Source of the DNA: Verrucomicrobiota bacterium
Lineage (GTDB): Bacteria > Verrucomicrobiota > Verrucomicrobiia > Verrucomicrobiales > Verrucomicrobiaceae
Assembly (NCBI GenBank): GCA_025360015.1
Contig: JANYCZ010000025.1
Location: 1-64,000 of the forward strand
DNA: 64,000 bases
Reading direction: 5' to 3'
Made by a program: the position numbers and the translations under genes. The notes below the pieces were generated by a model, which searched no databases, was not told the origin of the DNA, and saw only the letters and a program-made list of their open reading frames with translations. Shown in pieces: positions 53,829 through 62,737 of the stretch (its first letter is position 1; every line of letters begins with the position of its first letter).

Positions 53829-55391
53829 ATGAGCCATTGGGACCGCTTTCAAAAATACTTTGTTCGTTACTCCAACCTGGGATTCTCCATCGACATCAGC
53901 CGCATGGCTTTCGAGGATGACATTTTCAGCCAGATGTCCGGTCGCATCGAGTCCGCCTACAAGCAGATGATCGAGCTCGAAGCCGGAGCCATCGCCAATC
54001 CGGATGAACAGCGCATGGTCGGCCACTACTGGCTGCGCAATGCACGCCTGGCCCCCAATGACGCGCTTCAGCATGAGATCAGCGAGACCCTCGCGGCCAC
54101 CTTGAAATTCGCGGCGGATGTCCATGCTGGCACGATCACGGCGGGCAATGGCAAAAAGTTTTCCCGCGTGCTTATCGTTGGCATTGGTGGCTCGGCGCTC
54201 GGACCGCAGCTCGTCGCGCATGCCATCACTCCGGCCAATCCTCCGCTGGCGATCTCATTCCTCGACAACACCGATCCAGACGGCATTGACCGCGTGATGG
54301 CCCAGATCGGCGCGGAGCTGGCCACGACTCTTACGGTGGTGATCTCCAAATCCGGCGGCACCAAGGAAACGCGCAACGGCATGCTGGAAGCCGAAGCCGC
54401 CTACAAGGCTGCGGGGCTCGACTTTGCGAAGCATGCCGTCGCCGTGACGGGTGTGGGCAGCGAACTGGACAAGCATTCTACCGCGCAGGGCTGGCTGACC
54501 CGCTTCCCGATGTGGGACTGGGTGGGCGGACGCACGAGTCTGATGAGCGCCGTGGGTACACTGGCCGCCGCGCTGCAAGGCGTGGACGTGCTGCAGTTCC
54601 TGGCCGGTGCCGCAGCGATGGATGTGGAAACCCGCCAGCGTCCCGCGATTGAAAACGCTGCGATGCTGCTGGCGCTGATGTGGCACCATGCAGGCAAGGG
54701 CAAGGGCTTGAAGGATATGGTGGTGCTGCCGTACAAGGACAGGCTGGTGCTCTTCAGCAAATACCTGCAGCAGCTCGTCATGGAAAGCCTGGGCAAGGAG
54801 CATGATCTCTCCGGTGCCGTGGTGAACCAGGGCATCGCCGTTTATGGCAACAAAGGCAGCACCGACCAACATGCTTATGTGCAGCAGCTGCGCGATGGCG
54901 TGAACAATTTCTTTGTCACCTTCATCGAAGTGGGCAAGGCCCGCGATAAAGCCTCCTTCGAAGTCGATCCCGGCTTCACCACGGGCGACTACCTGCAGGG
55001 CTTCCTGCGCGGTACGCGCAAGGCGCTGGCGGAGAAGGGACGTGAGTCCATCACGCTGAATATCGCCGAGCTCAATGCCTTCAGCCTAGGCATGCTCATC
55101 GCCCTGTTTGAGCGCGCCGTCAGCTTCTACGCCAGCCTGGTGAACATCAATGCCTACCACCAACCCGGTGTTGAGGCAGGTAAAAAAGCCGCCACGGACT
55201 TCCTCAGCCAGCTCGCCAAGGTGCGTGCTGCGCTCACGGGCACAGGCCGTACGGCGGATGAAGTGGCGGCCCCGCTGGGGATTGACGCCGAGGATGCCTT
55301 CCACATGCTGCATCATCTCGCAGCCAATGGGCAGGCGCAAATCACCGCCACAGGTGACTCTCCGGCGCAGGATCAATTCGCAGCTCCGTGA
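53829..55391 (+). CDS. pgi: Glucose-6-phosphate isomerase
   Basis: Interconverts glucose 6-phosphate and fructose 6-phosphate (glycolysis, and supply to glycogen made by glgB). 520 residues. Conserved segments: [40 protein letters not shown], the signature [40 protein letters not shown] and [20 protein letters not shown] with the C-terminal extension of the bacterial long form. It stands alone. Confidence 0.97.
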   Translation: MSHWDRFQKYFVRYSNLGFSIDISRMAFEDDIFSQMSGRIESAYKQMIELEAGAIANPDEQRMVGHYWLRNARLAPNDALQHEISETLAATLKFAADVHAGTITAGNGKKFSRVLIVGIGGSALGPQLVAHAITPANPPLAISFLDNTDPDGIDRVMAQIGAELATTLTVVISKSGGTKETRNGMLEAEAAYKAAGLDFAKHAVAVTGVGSELDKHSTAQGWLTRFPMWDWVGGRTSLMSAVGTLAAALQGVDVLQFLAGAAAMDVETRQRPAIENAAMLLALMWHHAGKGKGLKDMVVLPYKDRLVLFSKYLQQLVMESLGKEHDLSGAVVNQGIAVYGNKGSTDQHAYVQQLRDGVNNFFVTFIEVGKARDKASFEVDPGFTTGDYLQGFLRGTRKALAEKGRESITLNIAELNAFSLGMLIALFERAVSFYASLVNINAYHQPGVEAGKKAATDFLSQLAKVRAALTGTGRTADEVAAPLGIDAEDAFHMLHHLAANGQAQITATGDSPAQDQFAAP

Positions 55392-55472
55392 CAAATCGCT
55401 GATTGCACACATATCGAGGGCATTCTATAAATCGCCCCCCATCCGGGCCTCCAGCCTTTTTGCGATAACGCC

Positions 55473-55823
55473 ATGCGTGAAATTCCCATCCAGTACCAAA
55501 TCGCCTGTGTCATTCTGACCGCCCTCTTCATTTGGTCGTTCAGCATCGCGCGGGAGCCACGAGGCTGGCGGCGGCTGTTTCAGTCCATGTTCTCGAAGTC
55601 GGAGACCTTCTCCGTGAACAAGAACAAGGTCATCGATGAAGCCCTGAAACGCTATGGCATCGCAATCGCCATGATCATCCTGGTGGTAGATGTTTCCTGC
55701 TTTGTTCTTGGTGTCACCTACCCATTTCGTGAGAAACTGCGTAATCTTTCGCCTGAGCAGCGCGAAAGCATGAACGAGATCAACAAGGTCAAAAGCAACA
55801 CGGGTGTCTCCCCGCTCCCCTGA
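55473..55823 (+). CDS. Small two-helix membrane protein (116 aa)
   Basis: A membrane segment near the N-terminus (IACVILTALFIWSFSIAREP, about residues 10-26) and another at about 67-88 (IAIAMIILVVDVSCFVLGVT) flank a cytoplasmic charged part (LFQSMFSKSETFSVNKNKVI). No family recognised. It follows pgi by 81 bases and is convergent with the RDD gene. Confidence 0.65.
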   Translation: MREIPIQYQIACVILTALFIWSFSIAREPRGWRRLFQSMFSKSETFSVNKNKVIDEALKRYGIAIAMIILVVDVSCFVLGVTYPFREKLRNLSPEQRESMNEINKVKSNTGVSPLP

Positions 55824-55829
55824 TCACCC

Positions 55830-56600
55830 TCAGCGGCTGCGCTTGGTCACCAGAGTGTCGGCCATCAGGTCGTGCATGCAGCGGCGGTCCTGACGGAAAA
55901 TCATGAGCGCATTGGCCACCGGCAGCGCCAGGCCGATGAGGCCAAAGAAGATGACGCTGCCCAAAACGAGGATGCCAAAGATGATGTTGCGCAGCAGCAC
56001 CGCTTTGATAAAGCCTGCCCTTTCCCCCCCGGGAAAACGCACCACCTGAATGCCCAGAAATATCTTGCCCAGGGTCTGGCCGCGCAGGGTGAGCAGGATC
56101 ACATTCGTCAGCAGCACCACGTTCATGATCATGCCCATGATGATCGGCGTCAGATTGCCCGACTCCTGGATGGTGTCGATCCGATGTTCAATGACACGCA
56201 CCATCGCCGCAGGGTCCTTTTGCAGGGTCTTCAGCTCCTCCTGCAGCGCCGGGTCAAACACGATCGAGTAGTAGACGACGAAGGGCACAACCAGCATCAG
56301 CAGGTCGATCAGACTGGCGGCGAATCTTTGCCCGCGGGAGGCGAGCTCCAGGTGGTGGGTTTGATCCTGGCGGACTTCTGCGCGCAAGGCCGCGATGGCA
56401 GGCGGCTCGGCGGCGGGTGCGGCGGGTGCCGCCTCCATGTTCAGCTCCTGCAAATGGGCCCCCAGCGCCAGCCAGCCGGGCATGCCGTCCGCCCAGCAGA
56501 GGTCGGTGCGTTTGAAGCGGCCCTCCCGCAGTCCGGCGCTTATATCCAGATCGTTGAATGTGCCGAGCTGTTCCTCGCCGCGTGCCAGATGGTATTTCAT
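55830..56600 (-). CDS. RDD family membrane protein with GYF_2-type N-terminal domain (256 aa)
   Basis: Residues about 1-55 (YHLARGEEQLGTFNDLDISA then GLREGRFKRTDLCWADGMPG) resemble a GYF_2 domain, with a P/A-rich linker. The RDD membrane domain follows (about 85-245): RGQRFAASLIDLLMLVVPFV (conserved R and D), GQTLGKIFLGIQVVRFPGGE and FRQDRRCMHDLMADTLV. RDD proteins are often transporters or membrane organisers of unknown role. Divergent from the ABC exporter with 75 bases between. Confidence 0.87.
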   Translation of the reverse strand: MKYHLARGEEQLGTFNDLDISAGLREGRFKRTDLCWADGMPGWLALGAHLQELNMEAAPAAPAAEPPAIAALRAEVRQDQTHHLELASRGQRFAASLIDLLMLVVPFVVYYSIVFDPALQEELKTLQKDPAAMVRVIEHRIDTIQESGNLTPIIMGMIMNVVLLTNVILLTLRGQTLGKIFLGIQVVRFPGGERAGFIKAVLLRNIIFGILVLGSVIFFGLIGLALPVANALMIFRQDRRCMHDLMADTLVTKRSR

Positions 56601-56675
56601 GTATATGCCGTTTGCTGTAAGTCGTATGCTAGATAGCTGCTAACCCGCCCGCATCAAGCTCCCATCCCATCCCAT

Positions 56676-58418
56676 TTGAAAACCATCGCCCGCGTCTTTT
56701 CCTACCTTCGCCGTTACCCCTGGCTCGGCTCCGCGCAGATCGCCTGCGCCATCGTCGGCACCCTGATGGTCATCGTTTTCCCGCACATCACCCGGGAGGT
56801 CATGGATGTCGTCGTGCCTGGCAAGCAGTGGGACCGCCTGGCCTCGCTCGCCATGTGGGCGCTGGCCGCCTACTTTGCGCAGCACCTGTTCAACTCCCTG
56901 CGCATCCAGCTCAACAACACCTTTGAGCAGAAGGTCATTTATGATCTCCGCAGCGACATCTACCAGCGCCTGCAAACCCTGCCCGTGCGCTGGTTCGACA
57001 ACCGCCCCTCCGGCGACATCATGACCACCGTGGCCGAGGACATCCCCTCCGTCGAACGTGTGCTCATTGACGGCATCGAGCAGGGGCTCGTCTCCGTGCT
57101 GCAAATCATCGTGGTGGGTGGCTTCATGCTTCAGGCAGACGTCACCCTGACGCTCTACGCCCTCATTCCACTGCCCTTTCTCATGGCTGGCGCGCTGATC
57201 TACACCCGCACCTCCAAGAACCGCCACCGCAAGGTGCGCAAGGCCAGCAGCGCCATGAACTCCCTGCTGCAGGACAACGTCTCCGGCATGCGCCAGATCA
57301 AAGCCTACGCCATGGAGCGCGAGGAGCATGAGCGCTTCAACCGCAGCAGCGGCGCTCTGCGCACCGCCACGCTCCACGTCATGCGCATCTGGGCCATCTA
57401 CCGCCCCGGCATGAACTTCCTCACCAGCACCGGCATGGTCATCGTCCTGTGGGTCGGCGCACGCCAGCTCATGGCGGGACAGATTCAAACCGGCGACCTC
57501 ACCGCCTTCCTGCTGCTGCTTAAATTCTTTTACGATCCCATCGAAAGCCTGCACCAGCTCAATCAGATCCTACAAACAGGGCGTGCTGCGGGTGAGCGCG
57601 TCTTTGACATCCTGGATGCCGAGCCTGAAGCCGACACCACGGGCGGGCGTGAGCTGACCACCGTCACCGGTCACGTGCGCTATGAGAATGTTGGCTTCAG
57701 CTACGCAGGGAAAACGCCCACGGTGCACGGCGTCTCGCTGGATGCTCGACCGGGTCAAACCATCGCCCTCGTCGGCCCGACGGGCGCAGGCAAGTCCACG
57801 CTGATCAATCTGCTCACGCGCTTCTACGAATACGATGAAGGCGTCATCACCATCGACGGCGCGCCGGTTCACGAACTCAACAAAGCCTGGCTGCGCCGCC
57901 ACATCGGCTACGTCACGCAGGAGAGCTTTTTGTTCAACGGCACCGTGCGGGAGAATCTTGTCATCGGCCGGCGTGACGCCACCGAAGAGCAGCTCTGGGA
58001 GGCCCTGCGCAGTGCCAACGCGGATGCCTTCGTCAAACGCCTGCCCGATCTGCTCGACACCCATGTGGGCGAGCGAGGCGTGAAGCTCAGCGTGGGGGAA
58101 AAGCAGCGCATCAGCATCGCCCGCGCACTGCTGCGCAATCCACCCATCCTTCTGCTGGATGAAGCCACCGCCAGCGTCGATACCGAGACCGAGCGGCAGA
58201 TTCAGGAGGCGCTGGAGCACCTCATGGCGCACCGCACCAGCTTCGTCATCGCGCATCGCCTCAGCACTGTGCGCAACGCCGACCGCATCTACGTCCTCGA
58301 TCACGGCCGCATCATCGAGCAGGGCACGCATGATGAACTCATCGCCCAGGACGGCATGTATGCGCGGCTCTGCCGGACGTCGTTGATCGCGGCTGGGGCA
58401 GCGGGGAGCGAGATCTGA
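56676..58418 (+). CDS. ABC exporter (MsbA/multidrug type), fused TMD-NBD (580 aa)
   Basis: A half-transporter: six N-terminal membrane helices (about residues 20-310) then an ATPase domain. The NBD shows Walker A IALVGPTGAGKSTLINLLTR, signature LSVGEKQRISIARALLRNPP, Walker B ILLLDEATASVDTE and the switch histidine in FVIAHRLSTVRNADRIYVLD. It would form a homodimer exporting a lipid or drug-like substrate. The track start is TTG (56676) with MKTIARVFSYLRRYPWLGSA, which fits the family N-terminus. No upstream ATG fits better. Confidence 0.93.
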   Translation: MKTIARVFSYLRRYPWLGSAQIACAIVGTLMVIVFPHITREVMDVVVPGKQWDRLASLAMWALAAYFAQHLFNSLRIQLNNTFEQKVIYDLRSDIYQRLQTLPVRWFDNRPSGDIMTTVAEDIPSVERVLIDGIEQGLVSVLQIIVVGGFMLQADVTLTLYALIPLPFLMAGALIYTRTSKNRHRKVRKASSAMNSLLQDNVSGMRQIKAYAMEREEHERFNRSSGALRTATLHVMRIWAIYRPGMNFLTSTGMVIVLWVGARQLMAGQIQTGDLTAFLLLLKFFYDPIESLHQLNQILQTGRAAGERVFDILDAEPEADTTGGRELTTVTGHVRYENVGFSYAGKTPTVHGVSLDARPGQTIALVGPTGAGKSTLINLLTRFYEYDEGVITIDGAPVHELNKAWLRRHIGYVTQESFLFNGTVRENLVIGRRDATEEQLWEALRSANADAFVKRLPDLLDTHVGERGVKLSVGEKQRISIARALLRNPPILLLDEATASVDTETERQIQEALEHLMAHRTSFVIAHRLSTVRNADRIYVLDHGRIIEQGTHDELIAQDGMYARLCRTSLIAAGAAGSEI

Positions 58419-58516
58419 CGGATCGGCCGGATGTCTTTAACGGAGCTTTGCACCCGCAGCATCGATCCCTGAGAATTGAGTTGAGTTATCAGCCCGTGCG
58501 CTGACTACAGTCGCTC

Positions 58517-58876
58517 ATGAGCTTCCCTCTTCTCCGCCCTGCCGCCTTTGCATTTGCCTTCTTGTTCTCAGCCACCTTTGCCAGTGGCGATGAGCCCGTG
58601 GCACGCTGCCATAAGGTGAACGCCCCGGTGGGCCTCTCCATTCGCAGCAAACCCAGCATCGATGGCAAACGACTCGCCCTCTTGGAAGAAGGGGACAAGG
58701 TCACGCTGGCAGGCAAAGCGGCTGCCGATGACAAGAGCAAGGTGCAGCCCGTTGTGTCCAAAGATACAGAGGACCCGGACGCGTCGTGGATTCAAATCTC
58801 CGCGCCCAAGGCTGGCTTCGTGCTGTATCGCGTCGGTGGCACGAGTCCCTACGAGTATCTGGTGCCCTGCAAATAA
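58517..58876 (+). CDS. Secreted SH3b-like protein (119 aa)
   Basis: The signal peptide MSFPLLRPAAFAFAFLFSAT is followed by a single bacterial SH3-type domain: RCHKVNAPVGLSIRSKPSID then GKRLALLEEGDKVTLAGKAA and the C-terminal DPDASWIQISAPKAGFVLYR with EYLVPCK. Two cysteines (RC near the N-terminus, PCK at the end) may form a disulfide. Such domains bind peptidoglycan or other envelope parts. Function unknown. Confidence 0.8.
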   Translation: MSFPLLRPAAFAFAFLFSATFASGDEPVARCHKVNAPVGLSIRSKPSIDGKRLALLEEGDKVTLAGKAAADDKSKVQPVVSKDTEDPDASWIQISAPKAGFVLYRVGGTSPYEYLVPCK

Positions 58877-58882
58877 CGCCTT

Positions 58883-59626
58883 CTACTCTCCCAGACAGCG
58901 GCGGAAGAAATCCACCGTCATGCCCAGGGCCTGGCGGGCGACCTCGGCATCGTAGCGCAGGCCTTCATCGCGCAGGAAGGCGTGCGCGGCGTTGAATTCG
59001 TGCCAGGTGAAGTTCACCCCGGCTGATGTCAGCGTCTGGTAGATCATGGCACGACCTTCGGCGGGCACGTGCGGGTCCTGGCGGCCAAAGACGAGCATCA
59101 GCTCCCCTTGGATATCGGCGGCACGCGCGAGCGAATCATCGTTCATGCCCGCGCCCAGGCCGCGTTTGTGCAGGTCGGTGGGGTAAAAGCACGCGGCTGC
59201 AGCGACGTCTGGCTGCAAGGCCGCGCGATAGGTTAGATGACCACCGATGCAGGGGCCGAAGGAGCCCAGCCGCCCAGTGCAGTCAGGGTGAGATTTCAGG
59301 TAGTCGAGCACTGCGCGGTTGTCCGCATCGTAGGCGGCCAGGGGTTTCTCGGTCTTGAGCTTGTTGCCCACGTCCGAGCCCGCCTGATCGTAGGCCAGCA
59401 CCGTGCCTGCGGGCAGATACTCATGGTAGATCTCCGGCAGCGCCACGATGAAGCCATGCCCCGCGAGAAACGCCGCCGTGCGGCAGATGGGCCCCGTGTT
59501 TTGAAAAATCTCCGAGTGAAACAGCAGCCCGGGGAAACGCCCCGCTGCCGCAGGACGCAGCACCAGCGTGCGCATGGGACCGGAGGGCGTGGCGAGTTCG
59601 ACAGTTTCAGGTTCGCGGAGAGTCAT
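58883..59626 (-). CDS. Dienelactone hydrolase family protein (247 aa)
   Basis: An alpha/beta hydrolase of the dienelactone hydrolase type. The nucleophile is a cysteine in GRLGSFGPCIGGHLTYRAAL, the aspartate is in LMLVFGRQDPHVPAEGRAMI, and the histidine in WHEFNAAHAFLRDEG. The oxyanion region is RFPGLLFHSEIFQNTGPICR. No signal peptide. Acts on an ester or lactone, not identified. ATG 59626 begins the conserved part. The frame upstream to 59722 is unconserved. Confidence 0.92.
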   Translation of the reverse strand: MTLREPETVELATPSGPMRTLVLRPAAAGRFPGLLFHSEIFQNTGPICRTAAFLAGHGFIVALPEIYHEYLPAGTVLAYDQAGSDVGNKLKTEKPLAAYDADNRAVLDYLKSHPDCTGRLGSFGPCIGGHLTYRAALQPDVAAAACFYPTDLHKRGLGAGMNDDSLARAADIQGELMLVFGRQDPHVPAEGRAMIYQTLTSAGVNFTWHEFNAAHAFLRDEGLRYDAEVARQALGMTVDFFRRCLGE

Positions 59627-59952
59627 GGGTAAGAAAGAGGTTTGATAAATCCTGCAAGACGAAAACGCCTTCGCAGGCGGCTTGAGTTCCAACACGAATG
59701 CCAGAGGAATGACCACGAACAAGCGCGAATCAGGCCAGCCCTCCCCCCCTATGAACGCGGTGCGCAGTGAGGACCGAACGTAGCTACCGCTTTCGACGGC
59801 TTGGGTGACTCACGCGTGCCAGAAACTCTCGAAAGCAGCAGCCGGTGATTGTCGTTAGCCGGTCAGCTCATGCCCACCACGAGACGCTCGAAAGCGGCAG
59901 TTCCCGCAGCCGCACTCCAAAAACGCTTCACCACGTGCCAGCGCCACGGCGC

Positions 59953-59968
59953 GCGGAATTTATTCCGC
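59953..59968 (-). repeat. GCGGAATAAATTCCGC element, site B
   Basis: GCGGAATTTATTCCGC with flanking AGCACTCC, the reverse complement of the arrangement at 52358-52381 (GGAGTGCTGCGGAATAAATT). Confidence 0.75.
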
Positions 59969-60121
59969 AGCACTCCGCAAGCATCCATCACCTCCGCGCT
60001 CATCCTCCAGCCACCGCCGGTCCGGCGTGCGTTCTTTCCGCGTTGCATGCCTGCAGACAGGCTGATCCTCGGCTTGAAGAGAACGATTCGTGTTAAGAGT
60101 CTGACACTTCGGCGGAGGGCT

Positions 60122-60137
60122 GCGGAATAAATTCCGC
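60122..60137 (+). repeat. GCGGAATAAATTCCGC element, site C
   Basis: Perfect palindrome core followed by GCTCC, as at site A. The 169-base spacing from site B and the opposite orientation make a larger inverted pair flanking 59969-60121. Confidence 0.75.
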
Positions 60138-60201
60138 GCTCCTGTCGGCATGCAGCGCCCTCCGTTCTTGCTTGCGCCTTGGACAGGCGTTACGTCATCA
60201 C

Positions 60202-61104
60202 ATGACTTCTCCCCTTCCCCTCCGCCTTGCCGGGATGCTGCAGGGCAGCTTCATCGCTGAATCCATCTCGCTGGGCGTGCACTGGATTTATGATCCGGCG
60301 TTGATCCTCAAAAAACACGGCCGCGTGACGGGCTACATCGGGCCGGGAGCCGACTCCTACCACCCGCACAAGCAGGCGGGCGCGCAAGGCCATGCGGGAG
60401 ACCAGGCCCTGCGGCTGCTGGAGTTTCTCCAGCGCGAGCGCCGCTGGGACGCCACCGCCTTCCTCGCTGACTGGCAGGCCATGTGGCCGACGTACAACGA
60501 CTACGTGGACAAGGCCACGAAAGGCACGCTGGCGAATCTGAAAGCCGGTGCCACCGCGGCCACCAGCGGTGCCCCTTCCGATGAACTCGCCGGTCCCGCC
60601 CGCATCGCGCCGCTCATGGCTCTGCTGGCCGACCAGCCCGAATCCGAGGCCGTCGCAGCCGCCATCGAGCAGACCGTGCTCACGCATCGTTCGCCGGAAG
60701 CAATCGAATGCGCGGAGTTTCTCGCCCGCGCCACGCAGCGCCTTCTGCATGGCGGGGAGCTGCAAAGCGTCATCACCGAAACTGCCCCCGCCTGGGCTCT
60801 GCAAGCCGCCGAGTCCGCCACCGAGAGTGACGCCATCGGCCAGCTTGGCCGCGCCTGCCCCATCCCGCAGGCGCTGCCTGCGGTGCTGTGGCTGGTGCGC
60901 CATCACGGACAAGACTTCGCCACAGCCGCCATCGAAAACGCCATGGCCGGTGGCGACAACTGCGCCCGTGCCCTTGCACTGGGCATGCTCCTCGGTGTCG
61001 CCCACGGCAGCGAAGCCATCCCTGCTGCCTGGCGGGAAGGCCTGCTGGCCGGGCCGGTGCTGGAGCGCTTTCTTGCCGGGAGCGCGGTTCATCCAAAGCC
61101 CTGA
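60202..61104 (+). CDS. ADP-ribosylglycohydrolase family protein (300 aa)
   Basis: All-helical ADP-ribosylglycohydrolase fold. N-terminal segment RLAGMLQGSFIAESISLGVH then WIYDPALILKKHGRVTGYIG. C-terminal FATAAIENAMAGGDNCARAL and ALGMLLGVAHGSEAIPAAWR. The canonical GGDTD metal motif is GGDNCARA here, and the N-terminal GDALG is altered to QGSFIAE, as in the subgroup related to J1-crystallins and some plant-type members, so classical ADP-ribose hydrolysis is uncertain. ATG 60202 is chosen. No neighbouring ADP-ribosyltransferase is seen. Confidence 0.87.
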   Translation: MTSPLPLRLAGMLQGSFIAESISLGVHWIYDPALILKKHGRVTGYIGPGADSYHPHKQAGAQGHAGDQALRLLEFLQRERRWDATAFLADWQAMWPTYNDYVDKATKGTLANLKAGATAATSGAPSDELAGPARIAPLMALLADQPESEAVAAAIEQTVLTHRSPEAIECAEFLARATQRLLHGGELQSVITETAPAWALQAAESATESDAIGQLGRACPIPQALPAVLWLVRHHGQDFATAAIENAMAGGDNCARALALGMLLGVAHGSEAIPAAWREGLLAGPVLERFLAGSAVHPKP

Positions 61105-61167
61105 GCCAAGCATAATCTACAGGCAGGCGTTGCAGTTTCCTTGCTTTATGCGGCGGCTGGTTGATTC

Positions 61168-61779
61168 ATGCGCATGAGCACCCTCACACTGCTGTCGTCT
61201 GGCAAAGCCGGACTCCTCCTCGCTACTGCAATGTTCACCCTCACCAGCTGTGATCCCTACATGGGCATGGGTGGCGGCGGCTACGGAGGCGGATATGGGA
61301 GTGGCTACGGCAGCGGTTATGGTGGCGGCTACGGAAGTGGTTATGGCAGCGGTTACGGCGGGTACAGCAACTACGGCTACGGCTCGGGCCTGTCGTCCTA
61401 CATGCCGCGCGGCAACAACTACAACTACTCCTACTACCCGCAGTACGGCGCTTATTACCATCGCCCCACCCAGCAGTACCATTACCAGAGTGGCAACCAA
61501 TGGATGTCCGGATCGCGGATGCCCGGCTACTCGCACAACACCATCCAGTCCTCACACTCGGTGCCGTTCAACTTCAACAGCCATCCATCCAACTATCACA
61601 GCCAGGTGAGCCAGTCGTTCCCCCATAGTTGGTCTCCCCCCAGCGGCGGCGGCATGCGTCCAAGCGGCGGTGCCAGCTTCGGCAGCAGCCACACGGGCCA
61701 GAGCAGCAGTCACGGCGGTGGCTGGAGCGGTGGCGGTGGTGGCGGCTGGAATGGCGGCGGCGGTGGCCATCACCACTAG
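61168..61779 (+). CDS. Gly/Tyr/Ser-rich lipoprotein (203 aa)
   Basis: The N-terminal signal ends in a lipobox (ATAMFTLTSC, Cys about residue 28), so the protein is lipidated and in the envelope. The mature part is almost entirely low complexity: YGGGYGSGYGSGYGGGYGSG repeats (about 38-75), a Y/N/H-rich middle and a C-terminal G/W/S/H tail (GGGWNGGGGGHHH). The repeat is encoded by near-tandem 15-bp units at 61272-61352. It is probably a surface or adhesive structural protein (inference). A terminator follows. Confidence 0.8.
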   Translation: MRMSTLTLLSSGKAGLLLATAMFTLTSCDPYMGMGGGGYGGGYGSGYGSGYGGGYGSGYGSGYGGYSNYGYGSGLSSYMPRGNNYNYSYYPQYGAYYHRPTQQYHYQSGNQWMSGSRMPGYSHNTIQSSHSVPFNFNSHPSNYHSQVSQSFPHSWSPPSGGGMRPSGGASFGSSHTGQSSSHGGGWSGGGGGGWNGGGGGHHH

Positions 61780-61802
61780 GACCTGCAGCCTAGGAATCTC
61801 TC

Positions 61803-61836
61803 ATGACCCAAGCCTTCACGGGCTTGGGTCATTTTC
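61803..61836 (+). terminator. Rho-independent terminator of the Gly-rich lipoprotein gene
   Basis: ATGACCCAAGCC (61803-61814) pairs perfectly with GGCTTGGGTCAT (61821-61832), followed by TTTCGTT, 24 bases past the stop. Confidence 0.85.
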
Positions 61837-61858
61837 GTTGATGGGGGAGGCGGCGCAG

Positions 61859-61882
61859 AAAGTACTCCAGAGCTTTAGCTCG
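61859..61882 (+). repeat. AGCTTTAGCTCG family, site C (half element)
   Basis: AAAGTACTCCAGAGCTTTAG then CTCG, followed by CTCTGGATTCTGG, as in site A read on its minus strand. The second arm is missing here. Confidence 0.75.
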
Positions 61883-61974
61883 CTCTGGATTCTGGAGAGC
61901 ATCGCCACTTCCCAAGCCACCCTTGCGCTGGAGCGGCGGCTGAGGACAAAAAGCGGATGTGCTTGCGGAGTGCT

Positions 61975-61990
61975 GCGGACTGAAGTCCGC
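61975..61990 (+). repeat. GCGGAATAAATTCCGC-like element, site D (variant)
   Basis: GCGGACTGAAGTCCGC with the same left flank GGAGTGCT as site A. The core is changed but still palindromic, which suggests selection on the stem and not on the base sequence. Confidence 0.65.
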
Positions 61991-62016
61991 GCGCCTTGGC
62001 GCTGCGCCCTCCGCCC

Positions 62017-62574
62017 CTACCACACCAGCACTTCTTCTCCCTCAAACTGCGGCATCGGCGCGGCGGCGCGGGTGGGTTTGACGAGGTCGTAGATGATGGG
62101 GATGCTGGTGTCGCCCGTTTCGCGGTCGTAGAACCAGTCGGAGTGAAACGGCTGGCCAAAGACGCGGAAGCCCATGGTCCTGTACAGGGGCAGCAGGCTT
62201 GGGCTGGTTTTGCTGACGATGTGCTGCGCCTTTTCCTGCTTGGCGTAGTCTTTGATGGCCCAGGCCATCTGGATCAGCGGCATGCCGGTGATGCTTTTGC
62301 CGGCACATCCGCGTGAGACTTCGATGATGAGGCCATTCTGCGGCAGGCGGAGGCCCCGGGCTCCCGACTCGCGCTGCAGCTCCAGCTTGGGCACTTCGTC
62401 GTTGCGCAGCACGCGGATGGTGCCGGTCATCCGCTGCTTCGCGTCAAACAGGGCAAAGTGATGCGCGGCGGAGTCGAATTCATCCACCTCATGCACAAGG
62501 CTGTTGGTGAAGGCTTCGCGCCGCAGGCGGACGATGTCGGTCTGGTGATCGGAAAAGGAAATTTTCTGGAACAT
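62017..62574 (-). CDS. FeeM-like N-acyltransferase (GNAT/autoinducer-synthase-like fold, 185 aa)
   Basis: A GNAT-fold acyltransferase resembling N-acyl amino acid synthases. N-terminal part MFQKISFSDHQTDIVRLRRE then AFTNSLVHEVDEFDSAAHHF, central LPQNGLIIEVSRGCAGKSIT and IQMAWAIKDYAKQEKAQHIV, C-terminal LLPLYRTMGFRVFGQPFHSD. These match proteins accepting acyl groups from acyl-ACP in Verrucomicrobia and exosortase-associated gene sets. No acyl carrier protein is visible in the window. It belongs with the next two minus-strand genes, running to the right edge. The start at 62574 fits the fold, and the frame upstream is not conserved. Confidence 0.72.
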   Translation of the reverse strand: MFQKISFSDHQTDIVRLRREAFTNSLVHEVDEFDSAAHHFALFDAKQRMTGTIRVLRNDEVPKLELQRESGARGLRLPQNGLIIEVSRGCAGKSITGMPLIQMAWAIKDYAKQEKAQHIVSKTSPSLLPLYRTMGFRVFGQPFHSDWFYDRETGDTSIPIIYDLVKPTRAAAPMPQFEGEEVLVW

Positions 62575-62737
62575 GGGTTGGAAATAAACGAACCCTTTAT
62601 GGTCAGAAACCGGTGCCCGAGGCAAGCTTTTATGTCGTTGCGAGGATTAATAATTTATACGCCTGACTTTGTGGCTGTAACCACTACTCAGGAGGCTATC
62701 CGGTTTCGGGGTCGCAGGGGAGTGCGGCACGCCCGCT

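Larger units (their letters stand above)
59627..60201. other. 575-base intergenic region with inverted pair of palindromic repeats
   Basis: No gene supported. It contains the GCGGAATTTATTCCGC element at 59953-59968 and a second, oppositely oriented copy at 60122-60137. Short ORFs here carry the repeat in translation and are spurious. Confidence 0.5.

Noticed and set aside
61272..61352. Tandem 15-bp units as a separate non-coding repeat
   Set aside because: They encode the Gly/Tyr/Ser repeat of the lipoprotein and are explained by it.
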